From assembly GCF_012489685.1 (NCBI RefSeq), contig NC_080046.1, positions 25,860,223 through 25,924,222 of the forward strand: 64,000 nt of DNA. Reading direction: 5' to 3'. The notes under the pieces were generated by a model, which saw nothing but the letters and a program-made list of their open reading frames with translations, was not told the DNA's origin and ran no database searches. Each line of letters opens with the position of its first letter. The first letter of the stretch is position 1. Shown piece after piece: positions 54,571 through 64,000 of this stretch. Source of the stretch: Lotus japonicus (taxonomy: Eukaryota; Streptophyta; Magnoliopsida; Fabales; Fabaceae). Made by a program: the position numbers and the translations under genes.

Positions 54571-57372
54571 CTAAGGCTTGGGTGTTCTGCGGAGAAGCTC
54601 AGCAAGCATATCTGCCATTTCTTTAACCAGAGCTTCTTGAGTTTCAAGACGTCGTTCAATATTGTCAAGTCTGGAAGATCCTGGCTGATTTGAATCATAG
54701 GATGGAATTGCAGAACCTTGTGCAGAGTGAGGAACTTGAGCAGAGGTGGAGGCTGTATCAGTAAATGGAATGATCCCAAGTGCTAGATTCCTGAGAGCAT
54801 CAGCTTCAGCTTGTAGTCTAGCAGCTTGTTTCAGAGCTTCCAACCTTGCAGCTTCACGTTGTTCAGCTTCAAACCTTGCTGCCGCTTCTTCTTGCTCTTT
54901 CTTCTTTCTTGCTTCTTCAATTGCAGCATAGAGCTGGTCTCTTAACTTTTGTTCATTCAGTGCTTCTCTTCTTCTGAAACGCTGGCTATCAGCTTCAACT
55001 CTTTGATCCCGTTCAGTAGTAAGGAAACCCATCATCACTGCAACTTAGTCAAGCATCCAAGTGCATAGGCGATCCCAGTCTTCAGCAACCAAGTCTGGTT
55101 TCTCACTGAGGTCAGTGCGACCATGCACATTGCGAACCCTTATAGATGCTTCATGATTAAATAAGTTGATGCAATCAAGCAGGGTGTTTGGTCCAAGGTG
55201 GGTATAGGGAACAATGAAGAGATTGGTTTCAGGTGAGGAAGGATGATTGTTACTAGTAGCTTCAGAGACAGCCTGAGGAGAACCAATTTGTAGAGTTTGA
55301 GGTGCAGAGGTATTGGTCTCAAGGTTTGGATGAGAAGTTTCAGTCTCAGGATTTGGAGATTGATTTGAGACAGAGTTTTTATTTTGAGGAGGAGGAGAAA
55401 AAGGAAGAGGTGGTGGTACTGAAGTCAGAGGGACCGCTTTGATTGGAAAATCAGGAGCAACCAGAGGTTCTGGTCTGGGTCTAGGACAGCGGTTTGGGCT
55501 TGGAACTGTTTGGTAATATTCAGGAATTTCTGAGAGCCTTTCACTTGCAACTTGAAGGAATTTGCGAGTAGTCTCAGAGATGTTGGATGGAGAGGAAATG
55601 GCAACATTGGTAGGAAAGGATACAGAAGGGGCAGGAGAGAGAATTTCTCTATCAGAGGGTTCCTGACTAGAGTGATCAGAGGGTTTTGGCTCAGAGTCAG
55701 ACTTTTCATTGTTTGGTGTCTCAAGAGCTTGCGTTTCAGAAGCTTGTGGATTGTATGGAAGTATAATGGGTGAGGTTGGTTTAATGGACTTGGGAGTTTG
55801 GAGCATTTTCCACAGGGGTTCTTCCTCAATGGAAGGTTGAAAGAATGAAGGCCTAGGGGGTGAGATGTGAGAAGTTGATTGATCAACTGGTGTGGGTTCA
55901 GGAAGAGGAGAAGGTACGGTTATGGTAGCAACAGGGTTGGATTCAACAGGAATTGCATCAATCAAATTTAAATCATCTTCATCAGAAAGAAAAACAAACT
56001 TACTTGTAGCTCTGGCTGCAGATTTGGTGACTCTGGTAGAAAGTGCAGCTTGGGTAGGCTCCAGAGTTGGTTCCAGAAGAGTGACTTTGGTTGCAATTCT
56101 GACCTTCTTTGTCTTCTTCTGAGGTGGTGGTTCATCATCATCATCACCATCAGAGGGATCATTTGCTTCAGAGGTGTCATCTTGCTTCCTCTTGGTCTTC
56201 TTCTTCTTGGGAGACTCAAACTCCGGAGGTTCTGGTAGATTTCTGAAGAACTCATCCACATCAATTTCATAACCTTGGTTCTTCAGATCATCAAGATAGT
56301 ACATGATTGCCTCTGGATCATCAGCCTGTGACCAGAGAGGGTAGTCCTTCAGAGGGACTCTTCTTTTCCTGACATCAGACTTTATGGTTGCAGAGTCAAC
56401 TTCAACTTTGGTAACTATCAGGCCCATCTTCTTCATTGATGTAGGGGTGAAGACATCTCCAACAATAATTGTTAGGTCTTCAGTGCATCCAGCCTTGGTC
56501 AGAGCCAGAATCAACTTGCTCTCAATGAAGAAATCAGATAGAAGTCTGCCAAATGGAATATACTTGATTGCAGACTTGGGTGAAGCTGTAGTTCTTGATT
56601 TTCTGTTGCAGTCCTTGAGATATGAAAACAGAAAGTAAGGAAGACAGACTTTGGTCTGTTCCTTGATGAAGTACAGCAACAGCTTCTGAGTGAAGTTGAT
56701 GTAGTCTGGAGAACTTCCCTTTGGCCTTTGATTGATACAGTTCAGTACGATCTTGTGCCAAATCCTCATATCAGGATGAAGATCCTTTGTCTTGCAATCA
56801 TTTTTACCTGGTTTCCTGGTAGAGTACAGCGCCTTGTTAACCATTTCTTTGGTTTTTGTCTTGACCTTTGATTCTTGTAACTGAAACCTGTAACCATTAC
56901 TGGTTTCTGCACCCAGAAGCCTGCCAATCGATTTCTCAGTAATGATGATCCTCTTTCCAAGAACATAAGAAACCACTTGATACTCATCACAATCAGCATG
57001 CTTCCAGAATTCCTTCACCAGCTTCTCATATACTGGACCAGGTAATCTATGGAAGTACCTTTCCCAGCCTTGAGCCTGCACTTCAGGACGAAGATCAACC
57101 CCATTTGCAGCAATGTTGTTGAGATCAAAACGTCATTCAACAAGAACTTGAAGTTCTTCTGGAGGAAAAACGCAAGTAACTGCACAACCTCGTTGAGCTA
57201 TTGGAATAACATCTCTTGTTTCTTGATTTTCTGCTTGAGTAGCCTCTGCGGAACTGGGACGATGAACTGGACCAACTTGACCCGTTGCGAGACCTACTAC
57301 CAGATTGGAGAACACCCTTCCATCAGCGGAATCAGCCCTTTCTGCGGAATCAGCCCTTTCTAATCTTGCCAT
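54571..57372 (-). pseudogene. Sirevirus envelope-like gene of Sire2, two in-frame stops
   Basis: Start at 57372 (MARLERADSAERAD). One stop lies near 57130, where the frame continues past it. The main ORF 57081-55045 holds the conserved RPKGSSPDYINF and YIPFGRLLSDFFIES blocks and basic clusters (PKKKKTKRKQ). A second stop lies near 55041. The coiled-coil C-terminus (ERDQRVEADSQRFRRREAL) runs 55038-54571. The central Pro/Ser/Thr-rich part varies most from Sire1. An 18-bp direct repeat near the start encodes RADSAERADSA. This copy shows the N-terminal region that Sire1 lost. Confidence 0.82.
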
Positions 57373-57828
57373 TGTGAAGAAGGTTGAAGGTTGAAGGTTG
57401 AAGGTTGAAGGTTGGAGGTTAGGGTAGAAGAGGGATGAACGAGAGAGAGAATTTCACAAGAAGATAAGGGTTTTGCAATTAAGAGAGAGAAGCGAAAATA
57501 GAGAGTGATGGAGAACGTGTGTGCGTAGTGGTTTAGAAAGTATTCGTTGTTGGTTGTAAAGCAAAAGTAAAATCAACGGTTAGAAATTAAAGACATGATT
57601 ATAAATAGTTAATACACAAAACACACGGTGGAAAATAAGCACATCTACACTCATTACAACAGATTATCCGGAGGGGCACAAGGAACGAGGCATCAGAATT
57701 AACTGACACACGTTTGCTGTCTTGTCTCAGAGTAAACACCAATGGGTACTTAGCATCTGACAAAGTTACCTTCTGAACTAGACATCTTCTGATGAGGAAG
57801 CATCATAGTCAGAGGTTCTGATCCATCT
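57373..57828 (-). other. CT-rich leader between pol and envelope-like gene of Sire2
   Basis: In element orientation it is CT-rich with an (AACCTTC)n run beside the ATG (57378-57415). It corresponds to 6590-7021 of Sire1. No gene seen. Confidence 0.55.
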
Positions 57829-58355
57829 TCATACTGGACAAAAGTCCATATTTAGATTTTTCAGTATAAAATTAAATCTATCCTCTGCTAAAGGCTTTGT
57901 AAAGATATCTGCCCATTGATGGTCAGTATCAACAAACTTCAGAAGAAGTACGCCTTTCTGAACATAATCTCTAATAAAGTGATACTTTACCTCAATGTGT
58001 TTTGCCCTTGAATGTAAGATTGGATTCTTACTGAGTGAGATTGCAGCAGTATTGTCACAGTAGATTGGGATATTGCTCTCAAGGATTTGATAATCTTCTA
58101 ATTGATGTTTCATCCAAAGCACCTGAGTACTACAAATAGCTGTTGAGATATATTCTGCCTCTGCAGTGGATAGTGCAATAGTAGACTGCCTCTTGCTTGC
58201 CCATAAGATAGGATTCTTACTCAATGAAATTGCAGCAGTATTATCACAATAGATTGGGATATTGCTCTCAAGGATCTGATAGTCCTCCAGCTGATGTTTC
58301 ATCCAGAGCATCTGAGTGATGCATATTGCTGCTGAGATATATTCTGCCTCTGCAG
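57829..58355 (-). pseudogene. pol: Sire2 pol, RNase H end with internal duplication
   Basis: It ends at 57829 after NMDFCPV. It contains RNase H motifs YCDNTAAISLSKNPIL and HIEVKYHFIRD. A 63-codon unit occurs twice in frame: the second copy is 58203-58015 and the first is split by Sire3 (61847-61806 joined to 58355-58204). The two copies differ at many silent sites. The inserted unit would disrupt the RNase H fold. Confidence 0.85.
58351..58355. repeat. Target site duplication TGCAG of Sire3 (left copy)
   Basis: TGCAG at 58351-58355 and again at 61806-61810. Removing one copy leaves the Sire2 RNase H frame continuous. Confidence 0.92.
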
Positions 58356-59162
58356 TGTAAGATCAAGTTTTGATCGAGTAGTACAACTCTATGTTTTGAT
58401 GATTACAAGTTAACCTTTTGATATGAACAATTGTGGTACTCTAACGTGTTTTTCTGAGTGTGCTATTTACAGGCTCTGACCTCAACTCAATCTCACACAA
58501 ATCAGAAGCACTGTGTATAAAGGGTAACCCAAGCAACGCTTTCGCATTCACCATGTTCAGTATGAACAGTGGAAAAGCTTCAGAAGTTCTGAAGCTATAC
58601 AAACTCTGATGTGGACTCAGTCGCTAGAAGCTCTGAAGATCCAGAAGTTCTGATAACCAAGAAACACTGAAGGTTCAGATGTTCTGATGGTGTAGAAGAC
58701 TCTAAAGATCCAGAAGCTGAATAGTGGAAACTCTGAAGTCCAGAAGCAAGAAACTCTGAAGGCCATGTTCTTCCCTCTGAGTTCAGAATCAGAAGATACA
58801 ATGGTCAGAGGATCTGTGCTTTCCCTCTGACTCTGATCAACCGGCTTCACAAGTTCCAATATGAAGTATTCCCCTGATCAGAAGTATCCTAGGTTAAAAG
58901 GTCAAGTCGCTATCCAAGTACAAAAGCAAGTGTACCTTCCTGACGACCTACCTAACGTTCTCAGCCACAGCAGAAGCTGGATTTTCCAGAACTGCCCTCC
59001 AACGGTAGCATTTCCCATGCAACGCTCAACCCTAATCCTTGGAGTATATATAGAGGCTGAATAGTGAAAGAAGCGGTGTAGAAGTAACACATACGCGCAA
59101 GACATATTCAAAATATTCTAAGCTTTCTTTCATCTGAAATTCATTGAGTTTACTATTAGCTT
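58356..59162 (+). repeat. Truncated Sire3 5' LTR
   Basis: Starts TGTAAGATCAAG and stops in R/U5 near 59162. TATATATA at 59045-59052. Nearly identical to LTR 60598-61805. Confidence 0.9.
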
Positions 59163-59887
59163 CTAGCCGCTTCTTTCAATCTTCAGCCTCTATATATACT
59201 CCAAGGATTAGGGTTGAGCGTTGCTTGGGAAATGCTACCGTTGGAGGGCAGTTCTGGAAAATCCAGCTTCTGCTGTGGCTGAGAACGTTAGGTAGGTCGT
59301 CAGGAAGGTACACTTGCTTTTGTACTTGGATAGCGACTTGACCTTTTAACCTAGGAGACTTCTGATCAGGGGAATACTTCAGATTGGAACTTGTGAAGCC
59401 GGTTGATCAGAGTCAGAGGGAAAGCACAGATCCTCTGACCATTGTATCTTCTGATTCTGAACTCAGAGGGAAGAACATGGCCTTCAGAGTTTCTTGCTTC
59501 TGGACTTCAGAGTTTCCACTATTCAGCTTCTGGATCTTCAGAGTCTTCTACACCATCAGAACATCTGAACCTTCAGTGTTTCTTGGTTATCAGAACTTCT
59601 GGATCTTCAGATCTTCTAGCGACTGAGTCCACATCAGAGTTTGTATAGCTTCAGAACTTCTGAAGCTTTTCCACTGTTCATACTGAACATGGTGAATGCG
59701 AAAGCGTTGCTTGGGTCACTCTTTATACACAGTGCTTCTGATTTGTGTGAGATTGAGTTGAGGTCAGAGCCTGTAAATAGCACACTCAAAAAAACACGTT
59801 AGAGTACCACAATTGTTCATATCAAAAGGTTAACTTGTAATCATCAAAACATAGAGTTGTACTACTAGATCAAAACTTGATCTTACA
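59163..59887 (-). repeat. Inverted Sire LTR segment (palindrome arm)
   Basis: Reverse complement of about 720 bp of LTR, ending GATCTTACA at 59887. With 58356-59075 it forms a near-perfect inverted repeat with a spacer of about 90 bp. Its own TATA box faces the other (59191-59198). Right of it begins internal DNA at CCTAC, matching Sire1 near 33503. Confidence 0.9.
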
Positions 59888-60597
59888 CCTACAGTTTCTC
59901 GAGGTTAAGTTCTTGGTAACTGACCCTTCTATTTACTCACTTGACCGGTGGTAAACGTTCATCCCTTGCATTAACTCTTTTATTTATTTCGCCTAACTCT
60001 GATTCTTACATCGTTTTCGTTTTCTTTAAACTTAGACCTTCTCTAAGGGGGAGTACCTTGTACTTCAAGCTAAGTTTTTCACACCCCAGGTTTTTGCTTA
60101 TGACAAAAAGGGGGAGTAAACCCAGTTTTTGATGTGTAAGATGTGTTAGTGTGATTTATTTTTCTTTTGGAGATTTTAAGAGTTCCACCTTCATGACCAT
60201 AGATGTGTCACTGGGCAAATACAAGGAATACATTTCACTTCTTCTGAAGTGATTCTAAGTTGACTCTGATACCCAAGACTCTGATACCTTGTCCATGACT
60301 CTGATCACTTATGCGCTCTGATTATTCGTTTTTCATCTATGTCATAAGTTTTTCACTCTGAACTCTTATATTATTTAGCTCAGAATCTAGACTTTACTAA
60401 CGTTTTCATCAAGTATTAGATTCAGGGGGAGCTAAGTTCAGAATCAAGCAGTGACTTGAATTCAGAATGAGCAAGATAAACTATTCACATCAGGATAAGT
60501 CTTATTCTATATCTCTAAACTCTGAGTGAATTCAGTTTAATGTTTAAGAATTGTTCATCAAAAATCCTAGTTTTGTCATCATCAAAAAGGGGGAGAT
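59888..60597 (+). other. Sire3 3' non-coding region with polypurine motifs
   Basis: It matches 33503-34214 of Sire1. GGGGGAG motifs are at about 60045, 60106, 60424 and 60586, the last abutting the LTR. The antisense ORF itself is missing; only DNA upstream of its promoter remains. Confidence 0.85.
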
Positions 60598-61805
60598 TGT
60601 AAGATCAAGTTTTGATCGAGTAGTACAACTCTATGTTTTGATGATTACAAGTTAACCTTTTGATATGAACAATTGTGGTACTCTAACGTGTTTTTCTGAG
60701 TGTGCTATTTACAGGCTCTGACCTCAACTCAATCTCACACAAATCAGAAGCACTGTGTATAAAGGGTAACCCAAGCAACGCTTTCGCATTCACCATGTTC
60801 AGTATGAACAGTGGAAAAGCTTCAGAAGTTCTGAAGCTATACAAACTCTGATGTGGACTCAGTCGCTAGAAGCTCTGAAGATCCAGAAGTTCTGATAACC
60901 AAGAAACACTGAAGGTTCAGATGTTCTGATGGTGTAGAAGACTCTGAAGATCCAGAAGCTGAATAGTGGAAACACTGAAGTCCAGAAGCAAGAAACTCTG
61001 AAGGCCATGTTCTTCCCTCTGAGTTCAGAATCAGAAGATACAATGGTCAGAGGATCTGTGCTTTCCCTCTGACTCTGATCAACCGGCTTCACAAGTTCCA
61101 ATATGAAGTATTCCCCTGATCAGAAGTCTCCTAGGTTAAAAGGTCAAGTCGCTATCCAAGTACAAAAGCAAGTGTACCTTCCTGACGACCTACCTAACGT
61201 TCTCAGCCACAGCAGAAGCTGGATTTTCCAGAACTGCCCTCCAACGGTAGCATTTCCCATGCAACGCTCAACCCTAATCCTTGGAGTATATATAGAGGCT
61301 GAAGATTGAAAGAAGCGGTGTAGAAGTAACACATACGCGCAAGACATATTCAAAATATTCTAAGCTTTCTTTCATCTGAAATTCATTGAGTTTACTATTA
61401 GCTTTTTAGAAGCAAATCTCTTGTAAACATTTCTTTGATAAACAGTTTGTTTAGTTCCTTTAGGAGATCAAGGTTGATCGGATCCTAGAGAAGACTAAGA
61501 GAGTGAATCTTAGTGTGAGCTAAGTCAGTGTAATTGTTAGTCACTTGTAGGTTTCAAGTGCAGTTGTAACTCTTACCTGATTAGTGGATTGCCTTCATTC
61601 TAAGAAGGAAGAAATCACCTTAACGGGTGGACTGGAGTAGCTTGAGTGATTTATCAAGTGAACCAGGATAAAATCCTTGTGTGCTTCTCTATCTCTTATC
61701 TTTAGCACTTAAGTTCTCGAAAGATTTGTCAAAATCTTTAAGGTGGAAGTTTTGTACTGAAAACGTTATTCAAACCCCCCCTTTCTACCGTTTTTCATAC
61801 CTTCA
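60598..61805 (+). repeat. Sire3 3' LTR (1,208 bp)
   Basis: Complete, TGTAAG...CTTCA, TATA box 61287-61294, followed by the TGCAG duplication. Confidence 0.93.
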
Positions 61806-62603
61806 TGCAGTTGATAGTGCAATGGTTGATTGCCTCTTGCTTGCCCATGAGACTAGGTTGCTTCCCAGAAATTGACAATTTCCAGAAGTACTTTTCCTTT
61901 CAGTTCTATCTCCAGCATAATCAGCATCACAGTAACCTGAAAGCTTATACTCTGATGTTTTCTTATACATCAAGCCAAGGTTAGTGGTACCTTTCAGATA
62001 TCTAAGAATTCTCTTAACAACAGTTAAGTGAGTTTCTCTATGATCTGATTGGAATCGAGCACATAAGTGTACACTAAACAGAATACCTGGCCTAGATGCA
62101 GTTAAGTATAGAAGTGAACCTATCATACCACGATAGAGCTTCTGACACACTTTTCCACTGACATCTTCTTTCTCCAGAATGCATGTAGGATGCATAGAAG
62201 TCTTAGAAATCGTTGATTCTGTCATATTGAACTTCTTCAGAAGTTCCTTTGTGTACGTGCTCTGATGGATGTAAGTTGCTTCTGGTTTTTGATCAACTTG
62301 TATTCCCAGAAAGTACTTAAGTTCTTCCATCATACTCATTTCAAATTCAGCCTGCATCATCTCAGAAAATTCCTTGCAAAGAGATGGATTAGCAGATCCA
62401 AATATAATATTATCAACATAAATTTGCACAATTAAGATATCATCTTTGTAAGTTTTGCAAAAGAGAGTTGTATCTACTTTACCCCTTACAAACTCATTTT
62501 CCAGAAGGAATGAGCTAAGTCTCTCATACCATGCTCTAAGAGAGATTTCTTCAATTTGAAAACATGGTCAGGGTTCTTCTCATCTTCAAAACCAGGAGGT
62601 TGG
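61806..62603 (-). pseudogene. pol: Sire2 pol, RT palm/thumb to start of RNase H
   Basis: Open from 62429 to the Sire3 boundary. The RT active-site box reads YVDN (codon 62409-62411 is AAT) where Sire1 has YVDD. Near 62540 a 19-bp deletion removes the YGLKQAP region and shifts the frame relative to upstream RT, which continues to 62603. Downstream it has the SLLYLTASRPG and GYCDADYAGD blocks of connection and RNase H. Confidence 0.88.
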
Positions 62604-63809
62604 TGTAAGATCAAGTTTTGATCGAGTAGTACAACTCTATGTTTTGATGATTACAAGTTAACATTTTAGTATGAACAATTTTGATACTCTAACGTGTTTT
62701 TCTGAGTGTGCTTTTACAGGCTCTGACCAATATCAAATCTTACATAAATCAGAAGCATTGTGCTCAAGGAGTGTCCCAAGCAACGCTTTCGCAATCTCTA
62801 TGTTCACTCTGAACAGTAGAAAAGCTTCAGAAGATCTGAAGTCAAACAAGCTCTGATATGGACTCAGTTACTTGAAGTTCTGAAGATCCAGACGTTCTGA
62901 CAACCCAGACACTCTGAAGGTTCAGATGTTCTGATGGTGTTGAAGACTCTGAAGATCCAGAAACTGAAAAGTGGAGACTCTGAAGTCCAGAAGCAAGATG
63001 GCTCTGAAGACCAAGTACTTCGCTCTGAGTTCAGAATCAGAAGATACAATGGTCAGAGGATCCATGCTTCCCTCTGACTCTGATCAACGAGCTTCACAAG
63101 TTCCAACATGAAGTGTTCCTCTGATCAGAAGTCTACTAGGTTAAAGGTCAAGTCACTATCCAAAGTACAAAAGCAAATGCACTATCCTGACGACCTACCT
63201 AACATTCTCAGCCACAGCAGAAGCTAGAATTTCCAGAACTGCCCTCCAACGGTAGCATTCCCATGCAGCGTTCAAACCCTAATCCTTGGAGTATAAATAG
63301 AGGCTGAAGATTGAAAGATGCTGTTGGAAGAATCTCACACGCGCAAGCTATATTCAAACTTTCTAAGCATTCTTTCATCTTGAATTCATTGTGTTTACTA
63401 TAAGCTTTTCAGAAGCAATCTCTTTGTAAACGTTCTTTCTTAAACAATTGTTTAGTTACCTTTAGGAGATCAAGGTTGATCGGATCCTAGAGAAGACTAA
63501 GAGAGTGAATCTTAGTGTGAGCTAAGTCAGTGTATTGTAAGTCACTTGTAGGTTTCAAGTGCATTTGTAACAATTACCTGATTAGTGGATTGCCTTCATT
63601 CTAAGAAGGAAGAAATCACCTTAACGGGTGGACTGGATTAGCTTGAGTGATTCATCAAGTGAACCAGGATAAAATACTTGTGTGCTTTTTTATCTCTTAT
63701 CTTAAGCACTTTATTCTCGAGAGATTTGTTAAAATCTTTAAGGTGGAAGTTTTATTCTGAAAACGTTATTCAACCCCCCCCCCCCTTTCTACCGTTTTTT
63801 ATACCTTCA
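62604..63809 (+). repeat. Sire4 5' LTR (1,206 bp)
   Basis: TGTAAGATCAAG...CCTTCA, TATA box TATAAATA at 63292-63299. Related to the other Sire LTRs but visibly more diverged than the Sire1 and Sire3 copies are from each other. Confidence 0.92.
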
Positions 63810-63811
63810 AT

Positions 63812-63823
63812 TGGTATCAGAGC
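63812..63823 (+). other. Primer binding site of Sire4, tRNA-iMet type
   Basis: TGGTATCAGAGC, two bases after the LTR, as in Sire1. Confidence 0.92.
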
Positions 63824-63882
63824 GCAAGTTCTGATTACCACACCTAACAATGTTCAGTGATCTGGGCCGGTGTGAAAAACAA

Positions 63883-64000
63883 ATGGCTACCACCAGTGAA
63901 ACGCAAAAAGATGGCTACAATGCAAAGCCTCCCATGTTCGACGGTCAAAGGTTCGAATATTGGAAAGATAGAATTGAGAGTTTCTTTCTGGGCTTCGATG
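63883..64000 (+). CDS. gag: Sire4 Gag, N-terminal end (cut by window edge)
   Basis: ATG at 63883, MATTSETQKDGYNAKPP, followed by FDGQRFEYWKDRIESFFLGFD. It matches the Sire1 gag start with two codons fewer after the ATG. Open to the edge. Confidence 0.88.
   Translation, partial: MATTSETQKDGYNAKPPMFDGQRFEYWKDRIESFFLGFD

Larger units (their letters stand above)
58356..61805 (+). mobile_element. Sire3: rearranged Sirevirus with an inverted LTR
   Basis: Both outer termini are normal LTR ends flanked by TGCAG. Inside, a truncated 5' LTR (58356-59162) meets an inverted LTR piece (59163-59887), followed by a 3' non-coding region (59888-60597) and a complete 3' LTR (60598-61805). No gag, pol or envelope-like coding remains. 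It is best explained by a second, inverted Sire insertion in the 3' region followed by a large deletion. Confidence 0.88.
51890..62603 (-). mobile_element. Sire2: minus-strand Sirevirus, interrupted by Sire3 and Sire4
   Basis: 3' LTR 51890-53148, polypurine region, antisense ORF, envelope-like gene, then pol from RNase H (57829) back to the RT thumb and palm (62603). Sire3 occupies 58356-61805. Sire4 starts at 62604, so the rest of Sire2 (N-terminal pol, gag, 5' LTR) lies beyond the right edge. Multiple coding lesions show it is inactive. Confidence 0.9.
62604..64000 (+). mobile_element. Sire4: 5' end of a further Sirevirus (runs off the window)
   Basis: LTR, primer site and gag start, inserted into the RT region of Sire2. 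The five bases before it are GTTGG. The partner copy should be beyond the right edge. Confidence 0.92.

Overview
The window is plant nuclear DNA made almost entirely of nested LTR retrotransposons. I see no host protein gene, tRNA, rRNA or CRISPR array. The evidence is tRNA-iMet-type and tRNA-Asp-type primer binding sites, Sirevirus (Ty1/copia) polyproteins with an envelope-like gene, chromodomain Ty3/gypsy polyproteins of Tekay/Del type, and an Athila-type gag. An angiosperm, probably a dicot and possibly a legume, is likely. The species is inference only.

Layout. The oldest layer is an Athila-type element on the minus strand (1-408, 35428-38618, 51537-51801), whose 3' part lies left of the window. 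A Sirevirus, Sire1 (409-35427, plus strand), sits in its protease region with a 5-bp target duplication ATTAC. Inside the Sire1 envelope-like gene is a 23-kb block (7089-30195) of two Tekay-like families in opposite orientation. Gypsy1 (minus) is LTR-internal-LTR plus a truncated second internal region. Gypsy2 (plus) is a truncated internal region plus LTR-internal-LTR. They meet tail against tail at 19459-19461. A third and very young Tekay-like element, Gypsy3 (38619-51531, target duplication CAACA), sits in the Athila 5' LTR. After 88 bp of unassigned DNA comes a minus-strand Sirevirus, Sire2 (51890 to beyond the window). It was hit by Sire3 (58356-61805, target duplication TGCAG) and by Sire4 (from 62604, running off the right end).

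Competence. Gypsy3 has a 1472-codon uninterrupted gag-pol with all catalytic residues seen and LTRs that differ at only about three sites I could find, so it may be autonomous. Gypsy1 has a frameshift and a lysine in place of the integrase catalytic glutamate. Gypsy2 keeps an open gag but only scraps of pol. Sire1 has a disrupted gag-pol junction, a stop in RNase H and a broken envelope-like gene. Sire2 has an altered reverse transcriptase YVDD box, a 19-bp deletion, a 63-codon duplication in RNase H and two stops in the envelope-like gene.

Three observations go beyond routine annotation. (1) Both Sireviruses that retain the region carry a homologous antisense gene between the envelope-like gene and the 3' LTR, each with its own TATA box. 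(2) All three Tekay-like families carry the same leader layout inside their 3.5-4.1 kb LTRs: TATA box, an ATG-free first exon with a splice donor, and an exon-like segment of exactly 78 bp between AG and GT. (3) Downstream in the same LTRs lies a protein-coding ORF conserved in sequence between families; it is 160 codons in Gypsy3.
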